Positions 1-4,732 of a stretch of 6,001 nt of DNA are shown here, piece by piece. Within the stretch, counting starts at the first letter, position 1. The number at the start of each line of letters is the position of its first letter. Both the position numbers and the translations under genes were made by a program. Source of the DNA: Acidobacteriota bacterium (lineage in GTDB: Bacteria > Acidobacteriota > Aminicenantia > Aminicenantales > Aminicenantaceae); NCBI GenBank assembly GCA_030609975.1, contig JAUWSR010000240.1, positions 1 through 6,001 of the forward strand, written 5' to 3'. The notes under the pieces were generated by a model, which was not told the DNA's origin, searched no databases, and saw only the letters and a program-made list of their open reading frames with translations.

Positions 1-82
1 AAGATTCTTACCCGAAAAATTCCATAAAAGAGATGATTTTTTAAAACTGGAAAACATATAGTTTAAGAGGATATGAAATAAA

Positions 83-1147
83 ATGATGGAGAGAAGACAT
101 GCCTTATTTTCCGGAATGACCCGCATGGCATTTCTAACGGGGATTATTCTCCTCACAGCATTTTGTGCTAAACCCAGAGCAAAAAATGCAGTAGAACTGA
201 AATTTTCTATAAGCTATCCAGCCGGGCATCCAATGACCACCGATGCCTTCGAAGTTTGGGCGAAGAGAGTTGAAAGTGCCACCTCAGATAAAGTCAAGAT
301 CACGATTTTTCCCAGTGACACTTTGATTGCGCCCATAACAGCCTACGATGCTGTGAAAAAAGGAGCATGTGATATAGCCATGCTCATTCAGCCCTATGAG
401 CCGAACCGGTTCCCGCTGACTATGATCATGAATCAACCCTTGGATTTACCCAACGCCGTTGTTTCGGGTCAAATAGCCTGGGAACTGTACCAAGAATTTC
501 CCGAGATTCAGGATGAGTATAAAGATGTGAAGCTTCTCTTTTTTTATTCGACCTCGGCCTATGAAATTCATTCCCCCAAAAAAGCGATTCGCGGGAGAGA
601 AGACCTTAAGGGAATTTTGATTCGGGTCGGAGGTCCGGTCGACAAGGCTATAGCGGAAGCCCTGGGGGGAACTCCAGAGTTTATGCATATGCCCGATACA
701 TACCTTGCCCTGAGCAAAGGCGTGCTTGATGCGCTCATGTCTTCCTTCGGTCCGATGAAGGGATTGAGGACTGCGGAAGTGACACGCTTTCATATCGAGA
801 ATGCGAATCTGCACACGAGCATCTTCGGCATCATCATGAACTTGGATAAGTGGAAGAAACTACCAGTAGAGACCCGGCAGGCGATCGAGAGTGTCAGTGG
901 CCTGGAAGCTACAGAGTTGTTTGGAAGAGTTTTCGATAGAACAGACGCTGAGACGATCCAGTTCATGAAAGACAAGGGTGACACTTTTATTCGCCTTTCC
1001 GAAGAAGAAAAATTGGAATGGCGAAAGTCACTGGATATGATTGTTGCTGATTGGGTAAAAGAGCAGGAGGATAGAGGCCTTCCGGGTCAGCAGATCCTGG
1101 AAACCGTGCTTCGGTTAAAGGAAAAATATTCTCGATTATATCCTTGA
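83..1147 (+). CDS. dctP: TRAP transporter periplasmic solute-binding protein (DctP/TAXI-like SBP family)
   Basis: This is a 354-residue extracytoplasmic binding protein of a tripartite ATP-independent periplasmic (TRAP) transporter, which captures an organic acid and hands it to a DctQ/DctM membrane pair. The N-terminus is a Sec-type signal: basic residues (R4, R5, R14), then a hydrophobic core at about residues 15-28. C28 lies in LTAFC, which is not a good lipobox, so ordinary cleavage near residues 33-34 is more likely. The mature part starts with VELKFSISYPAGHP, typical of DctP. The segment EDLKGILIRVGG holds R181, at the position of the conserved DctP Arg that binds the substrate carboxylate. 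Length is normal for the family. Two ATGs lie side by side; I chose the first, with AAGAGG at 65-70 as a somewhat distant ribosome site, but M12 (116) is also possible. No dctQ or dctM is visible, and the next gene converges on it. The ligand is unknown; a carboxylate is the default guess. Confidence 0.9.
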   Translation: MMERRHALFSGMTRMAFLTGIILLTAFCAKPRAKNAVELKFSISYPAGHPMTTDAFEVWAKRVESATSDKVKITIFPSDTLIAPITAYDAVKKGACDIAMLIQPYEPNRFPLTMIMNQPLDLPNAVVSGQIAWELYQEFPEIQDEYKDVKLLFFYSTSAYEIHSPKKAIRGREDLKGILIRVGGPVDKAIAEALGGTPEFMHMPDTYLALSKGVLDALMSSFGPMKGLRTAEVTRFHIENANLHTSIFGIIMNLDKWKKLPVETRQAIESVSGLEATELFGRVFDRTDAETIQFMKDKGDTFIRLSEEEKLEWRKSLDMIVADWVKEQEDRGLPGQQILETVLRLKEKYSRLYP

Positions 1148-2305
1148 CCAAAATTTATCAGAATCCTTTTTTTTACCGTAGCCCAAGAGGTTATCAAGTC
1201 GCATAAAAATCCTGTTGAATATTTTTGTCCGTCTGATTTTCCATTTTGCGAGGTCATGCAGGATTCCTGGTGTTTTGTTGAACGGGCATGTGCGGATGCA
1301 GTTTGCGCAGTCCACGATGTTGTTCGCCCAAAATCCGGCACATTTGCTGGCATTGATGTGCCAGATGCGTATCCCTTCTCTGTTACAGATGTCGTGTATT
1401 GTCTCTGTCGGATCTCCGTGAGAGAGGGCTTGGGGAGGGCAATTCTCAGCACACTTTTTACAGGTTTTGCAAAACTCCCAAACACCGAATTCGATCGGCT
1501 TATCCACAACTAGTGGTAGATCCGTAAAGACCTTAGCTAGCCGAACCCTAGGACCGAACTCCGGCGTGATCAACAACGTGTTCCGGCCCAGTTCTCCGAG
1601 TCCGGCATCGATAGCCAGCGGAATGTTGCAGGCTGTATCGTTGCCGCAGGGAATGGCTTTGTAACCGAGACCACGAATGTAAGTCGCCAGCATCCCCGCA
1701 ACAAAAGCCATCTTCGAATAACCCAATCCTGTCGCTGATGTAGAGGGGCCTTCCGGCGAGCGGGTAATAGCATCGTAGTCCATCTCGATGGCAAAAACGA
1801 CGGCGTGGGTGTACTCTTCGGGAAGCGCGATTTCAAAGGGTTCGCCTCCGTCTGTTGTAATGGTGTAGCCTCTTGAATAGAGCCACCTTCTATCCAGCTT
1901 ACACACGCCTACCATGGCCGCACCAAAAAAAGTGGCTGCTTTCTTGACGTGGGTTGTGATTTTTTGTGGGTTATCCAGGTTGATTTTTTGACCCGGAGGC
2001 ACGCGTGGGTAGGAATATTTTCCTTCCCAATCCCAGGAGTAGAGATGCTCTTTCCCACCCCAGATCCCTCGTCCGAAGCTGTTTTCCACGTGCCATGATG
2101 CGTTCACCATCGCAAAATCCTCTAAACGGTAGCCGGGTTGATTTTTCGGGTAAACGGCATCCCAATAAAATTTTTTTCCGACTTTAAGCAATTTTGGATC
2201 CCAGAGCATTCTTTTGTAGACTTCATTCCTCTGATCGTATTGCTCTATTTTGCCAACCACATACCGATCAGCCCCTGCTTCGACGATGTTGTAATTTTTC
2301 CTCAT
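1136..2305 (-). CDS. Reductive dehalogenase catalytic subunit-like protein (RdhA family), cytoplasmic, no Tat signal
   Basis: This 389-residue protein belongs to the corrinoid/iron-sulfur reductive dehalogenase family, which cleaves carbon-halogen bonds using a cobalamin cofactor and two [4Fe-4S] clusters. The corrinoid-binding core spans about residues 120-265. Y196, N222 and R255 have spacings of 26 and 33 residues, the same as Y246/N272/R305 in the PceA active site. The surrounding motifs IRGLGYKAIP, AGLGELGRN and LITPEFGPRVR are characteristic. Ferredoxin motifs follow: C279-x2-C282-x2-C285-x3-C289P, then C322-x10-C333-x2-C336-x3-C340PF. The C-terminal stretch LDNLLGYGKKKD is also typical of RdhA, so the protein looks complete. 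Classical RdhAs carry a twin-arginine signal of about 30-40 residues; this one starts directly with MRKNYNIVEAG. An in-frame TAA two codons upstream of the ATG rules out an N-terminal extension. AAAGGAG lies 6 bp before the start. It is the last visible gene of the - strand cluster, and no RdhB anchor is seen. An epoxyqueuosine reductase (QueG) relative is the main alternative but fits less well. The substrate is unknown. Confidence 0.88.
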   Translation of the reverse strand: MRKNYNIVEAGADRYVVGKIEQYDQRNEVYKRMLWDPKLLKVGKKFYWDAVYPKNQPGYRLEDFAMVNASWHVENSFGRGIWGGKEHLYSWDWEGKYSYPRVPPGQKINLDNPQKITTHVKKAATFFGAAMVGVCKLDRRWLYSRGYTITTDGGEPFEIALPEEYTHAVVFAIEMDYDAITRSPEGPSTSATGLGYSKMAFVAGMLATYIRGLGYKAIPCGNDTACNIPLAIDAGLGELGRNTLLITPEFGPRVRLAKVFTDLPLVVDKPIEFGVWEFCKTCKKCAENCPPQALSHGDPTETIHDICNREGIRIWHINASKCAGFWANNIVDCANCIRTCPFNKTPGILHDLAKWKIRRTKIFNRIFMRLDNLLGYGKKKDSDKFWSRI

Positions 2306-2311
2306 GCTTTA

Positions 2312-2318
2312 CTCCTTT
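2312..2318 (-). promoter_or_regulatory. Ribosome binding site of the rdhA-like gene
   Basis: AAAGGAG on the - strand lies 6 bp before the ATG at 2305. An in-frame TAA overlaps the spacer, so translation cannot begin further upstream. This fixes the N-terminus and the absence of a Tat signal. Confidence 0.8.
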
Positions 2319-2360
2319 ATGGAATTGCCGACTATGCTGCATCTTCTTGTCAGTATTCTT

Positions 2361-2582
2361 TTATTCGGGTTTGTAAACCAGGAGAATTGGTAAGGGAAAC
2401 CTCAACCGGATCGCACCAGGTACTGGACAGACATACACACAACCGCTGAAATGAACACATTCTTTAGGGTAGGTTACGGTCGGCACCTCTCCTTCCTTTG
2501 AACCATAGAACACATCCTCAGTGCAGATGTCGACACACTGGCCGCACTTGATACATTTATTTAGATCAATAATTGGTGGCAT
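2361..2582 (-). CDS. AprB-like 2x[4Fe-4S]-type ferredoxin with an altered second cluster motif
   Basis: A 73-residue ferredoxin, probably the electron-transfer partner of the flavoprotein immediately upstream. It opens with MPPIIDLNKCIKCGQC, resembling the small ferredoxins and AprB proteins of sulfate reducers. Cluster motif 1 is complete: C10-x2-C13-x2-C16-x3-C20. Motif 2 reads CVHFSGCVYVCP, with C42, C48 and C52 but F45 where the second Cys is expected. The protein ends with GAIRLRFPLPILLVYKPE, which resembles the tail that follows the second cluster in AprB-like proteins. I start it at the ATG at 2582: a GGGAGGGAG ribosome site lies just upstream. A longer reading from a GTG at 2609 would overlap the preceding gene and has no such support. 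Only 11 bp separate it from the flavoprotein, whose stop codon falls within its ribosome site, so the two are probably translationally coupled. The missing Cys suggests a [3Fe-4S] cluster or a lost second cluster. Confidence 0.87.
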   Translation of the reverse strand: MPPIIDLNKCIKCGQCVDICTEDVFYGSKEGEVPTVTYPKECVHFSGCVYVCPVPGAIRLRFPLPILLVYKPE

Positions 2583-2585
2583 TGT

Positions 2586-2594
2586 CTCCCTCCC
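2586..2594 (-). promoter_or_regulatory. Ribosome binding site deciding the ferredoxin start, overlapping the flavoprotein stop codon
   Basis: GGGAGGGAG on the - strand ends 3 bp, with its GGAGG core about 6 bp, before the ATG at 2582. Its first base is the last base of the upstream TAG stop. This arrangement suggests translational coupling of flavoprotein and ferredoxin. Confidence 0.8.
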
Positions 2595-4231
2595 TAGTAG
2601 TTCCGCCACTCAATAACGGATTTATTTTTTTTCATCCTGATGACATGTGCCTGGTCCAGGACAGGATTTGTGAAGGGATAATCAGGACGCACGTGGAGGC
2701 CTCTTGTTTCTTTTCTGTTTAAAGCCATTAGGAACACAAGCTCTCCTATGTCGAGCATGTTCAGAACCTCGAGGCAGCGACCTATCTCATGCGGATTCCT
2801 GGCGATCAGAAGAGTTTTGGCTTTCTCTTTCAATCTTCGGAGATGGCTGAGACCCTGTTTGAGCAAGGCTTCATTCCGGACAGATCCTGCATAGTCATTC
2901 ATGACTTGCTGAAGGGCGATGTTGGCCTCTTCCCAGTCAGGACCGCATTCGCGGTTTCGTATCTGTACGATCCGTCTTTTATTCTCATCGATTTTATCCT
3001 TCTCATTTTTTATAGAAGGAACTTCTGTGCTTTCTGCATATGCGGCTGCGTTTTCTCCACTGATCCAACCGAATGTTGCTGCGGCGGATATGTCCCCGAA
3101 AGCTTCGTCACCGGCCGCATAGAGCCCTCGGATATTCGTCTCAGCTTTCGTATTGGTGACGATTAATCCCCCACATCGCAGGGGATAGGTAGCGAATTCA
3201 ACAGGATTTTTTCTGAGGTCGATTCCTTCCTCTTTCATATGATCGAGAAGAGAAATATTTCCCTCGTGTTTCATCCAGTGCATCATGTATTCATAATCCT
3301 CTTTAGTTATATCTGTACAATCCATATAGACAGGCCCTTTTCCTGACCTGCCATATTCCTCCGCCACTTCTTTATTGACCTCCATGATCATGTCGCCGTA
3401 TCGACGATCAGGTTTTGTGACAAACGGACCAACAGGCTTTCCATGAGGGTCTTTTAATACTCCTATCCATGTCGCCTGTCCGAACTTTGTGAAATACTTG
3501 GGGCCGATGTGACGCTGAGGCATTTCCACGTTTTGAAGCTCAGCCCCAGCTCTGAAGGCCATGGCTCGTCCATCCCCTGTCTGGACACCGCCGTGGGGGT
3601 CGTTGAACATCCAGCCTGGAGTGAGACTCGGATAGAGTCTGGAACACTTACCAGTGGCCAGTATCACAGTTTTCGCCTTGAAAATAATCAACTTATCTTC
3701 TCTTGTATGGGTTGCGATGGCTCCGCAGATCTTTTTCCCGTTTCCGAGGAGATCAATGGCCATAACTCTATTCATGATTTGAGCGCCCCTCTCCAGGGCT
3801 TCCCTTTCTAAGATTGTTTTCTGCAGGCGGCCTTCGTATTTGATGTGGGTCATGGCACGTCCCGGGAAGGAATGTCCGGCAAATTCCCATTTTCCTTTAT
3901 ATTTCATGGGAATTCCCCACTTTTCCCATAACTGGACGATATCAAATGCTTTGGCAAATTGTGTGTGGTAAATCTCCCTGCCGATCAATATCTCACCTTT
4001 GGCCGTACGCAGCAATTCATCGATAAAGACATCCATGTCCCGTCCGTGGATTTCCGGAATATAGGTTTCGAAATGGTCATTGCCCGAACGGCCGCACCCG
4101 CTGTATTTGACGTTGCCTTTCTCGACAACGATAACCTTTGCCCCTAGCTCAGCGGCCCTTATCGCCGCCATAAGACCGGCGATACCACCCCCCGCACACA
4201 GGACATCACATTCCAGAAATTCCTCTTCCAT
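2594..4231 (-). CDS. FAD-dependent oxidoreductase, AprA / fumarate-reductase flavoprotein superfamily
   Basis: A 545-residue soluble flavoprotein. The N-terminal Rossmann motif GGGIAG (residues 14-19) with E37 at the end of the second strand binds FAD. ATGK (192-195) and GLYAAGD (369-375) are the other dinucleotide-binding signatures of the succinate dehydrogenase/fumarate reductase/APS reductase superfamily. A charged helical domain covers about residues 405-510. The pairing with an AprB-like ferredoxin places it closest to APS reductase alpha. However, AprA is usually well over 600 residues, and the AprA segment SGAVAQGLSAINTY corresponds here to SGCGRSGNDHFETY, so the conserved Asn becomes E55. 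The HGANRLGGNSL-type motif of succinate dehydrogenase and fumarate reductase is replaced by ISAAATFGWISGENAA. It is therefore probably neither enzyme, and its substrate is unknown. The ATG at 4231 is chosen because GGGGGAGG lies 5 bp upstream; a TTG at 4252 is less likely. No heme- or membrane-binding segment is seen. Confidence 0.87.
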   Translation of the reverse strand: MEEEFLECDVLCAGGGIAGLMAAIRAAELGAKVIVVEKGNVKYSGCGRSGNDHFETYIPEIHGRDMDVFIDELLRTAKGEILIGREIYHTQFAKAFDIVQLWEKWGIPMKYKGKWEFAGHSFPGRAMTHIKYEGRLQKTILEREALERGAQIMNRVMAIDLLGNGKKICGAIATHTREDKLIIFKAKTVILATGKCSRLYPSLTPGWMFNDPHGGVQTGDGRAMAFRAGAELQNVEMPQRHIGPKYFTKFGQATWIGVLKDPHGKPVGPFVTKPDRRYGDMIMEVNKEVAEEYGRSGKGPVYMDCTDITKEDYEYMMHWMKHEGNISLLDHMKEEGIDLRKNPVEFATYPLRCGGLIVTNTKAETNIRGLYAAGDEAFGDISAAATFGWISGENAAAYAESTEVPSIKNEKDKIDENKRRIVQIRNRECGPDWEEANIALQQVMNDYAGSVRNEALLKQGLSHLRRLKEKAKTLLIARNPHEIGRCLEVLNMLDIGELVFLMALNRKETRGLHVRPDYPFTNPVLDQAHVIRMKKNKSVIEWRNY

Positions 4232-4236
4232 GATCG

Positions 4237-4244
4237 CCTCCCCC
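4237..4244 (-). promoter_or_regulatory. Ribosome binding site deciding the flavoprotein start
   Basis: GGGGGAGG on the - strand lies 5 bp before the ATG at 4231. It supports this start over the TTG seven codons upstream, which would place the ribosome site inside the coding region. Confidence 0.8.
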
Positions 4245-4330
4245 GAGCTCAAATTAAGTCAAGGAAACTCGGCTCCTTCGTATTTTGTTGTTGTTCTTTG
4301 GCCATCTTCACTGAACATTCAATTACTACA

Positions 4331-4359
4331 ATCCTAAATGATTCATTTTGAAAATTCAA
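4331..4359 (-). promoter_or_regulatory. Weak sigma-70-like promoter before the flavoprotein gene
   Basis: Reading the - strand, TTGAAT (4359-4354) and TAGGAT (4336-4331) are 17 bp apart; each matches its -35 or -10 consensus at four of six positions. It would start transcripts about 95 bp upstream of the flavoprotein ATG and allow the flavoprotein-ferredoxin-rdhA part to be expressed separately from the AOR-MoaD part. Support is weak because the region is AT-rich. Confidence 0.25.
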
Positions 4360-4369
4360 AACTTGAATT
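4346..4369. repeat. Two overlapping AT-rich inverted repeats upstream of the flavoprotein gene (candidate operator)
   Basis: TTTTGAA (4346-4352) and TTCAAAA (4355-4361) form a perfect 7-bp dyad with a 2-bp spacer. The partly shared pair AATTCAA (4353-4359) and TTGAATT (4363-4369) forms a second perfect 7-bp dyad with a 3-bp spacer. The result is three alternating TTGAA/TTCAA half-sites in 24 bp. The element lies in the widest gap of the - strand cluster and covers the -35 region of the promoter suggested nearby. It could be a regulator-binding site, but its low complexity makes chance a real alternative. Confidence 0.4.
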
Positions 4370-4386
4370 TGCAGCAGCCGGTCACG

Positions 4387-4662
4387 TTACCCCCCGCCGA
4401 TGTAAGGGAAAAGGCTGAGGACGTCGCCCTCCCGGAGCAGAATATCCAATCCCCCCTTGACGTTGACGGGAAATCCGTTGCATATGATAACCAGGTGAGT
4501 ATTGACTCGCCCGTTCGGAAATAGCTCTATCCTGCGGTCAGGGCGGTCCGCCAGAAGGCCGAGAAGCTCCCGGGCTGTCGTACCATCGTCGACCCTCAAA
4601 TCCTTTTCTTTTCCGAGAAAAAGTCGTCTAAGATCGCCAAAAAACCGGACTTTAACTTTCAA
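4387..4662 (-). CDS. MoaD/ThiS-family ubiquitin-like sulfur carrier protein
   Basis: A 91-residue beta-grasp protein of the MoaD type. MKVKVRFFGDLRRLF is a typical MoaD opening (first beta strand and turn), DGTTARELLGLL is the following helix, and LREGDVLSLFPYIGGG is the classic C-terminus. The terminal Gly-Gly (here three glycines, 89-91) is adenylated by a MoeB-like enzyme and converted to thiocarboxylate. The carrier then donates sulfur for the dithiolene of molybdopterin or tungstopterin. It begins with TTG: no in-frame ATG fits, the protein aligns from this codon, and GAGAGGG lies 7 bp upstream. It follows the AOR-family gene after a 70-bp gap, the same association as aorD in the aldehyde oxidoreductase operon of Aromatoleum aromaticum. 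A dedicated role in cofactor assembly for that enzyme is likely. A general MoaD role, or thiamine/cysteine sulfur transfer, cannot be excluded. No MoaE is visible. Confidence 0.88.
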   Translation of the reverse strand: MKVKVRFFGDLRRLFLGKEKDLRVDDGTTARELLGLLADRPDRRIELFPNGRVNTHLVIICNGFPVNVKGGLDILLREGDVLSLFPYIGGG

Positions 4663-4669
4663 TTTATCG

Positions 4670-4676
4670 CCCTCTC
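4670..4676 (-). promoter_or_regulatory. Ribosome binding site supporting the TTG start of the MoaD-like gene
   Basis: GAGAGGG on the - strand lies 7 bp before TTG at 4662. Together with the alignment of the first residues to MoaD proteins it supports the non-ATG start. Confidence 0.6.
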
Positions 4677-4732
4677 TTGATTATACAGAACCGAGAATAG
4701 GATACATTCCGAAGAGATGACTGAAACTTGCC

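Noticed and set aside
73..81. Mini-frame ATG AAA TAA just before the TRAP gene start
   Set aside because: Too close to the AAGAGG site to be efficiently used; probably a coincidence of AT-rich leader sequence.
446..814. 122-codon open frame on the - strand within the TRAP gene
   Set aside because: It is antisense to a clear DctP coding sequence and its translation shows no family features.
1167..1174. Run of eight T after the TRAP gene as a possible terminator
   Set aside because: No GC-rich stem precedes it, and on the other strand it encodes the lysines of the conserved RdhA C-terminus.
1136..2305. Epoxyqueuosine reductase (QueG) as identity of the rdhA-like gene
   Set aside because: QueG shares the corrinoid and ferredoxin folds, but the motif set around Y196/N222/R255, the LITPEFGPRVR segment, the long C-x10-C spacing and the GYGKKKD tail fit RdhA better.
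2594..4252. Longer flavoprotein starting at TTG 4252
   Set aside because: The ATG at 4231 has a far better ribosome site, and that site would be inside the coding region of the longer version.
4680..4685. Perfect TATAAT on the - strand between the AOR and MoaD genes
   Set aside because: No -35-like hexamer at 16-18 bp, and a transcript from it would begin inside the MoaD ribosome site, so a working promoter is unlikely.
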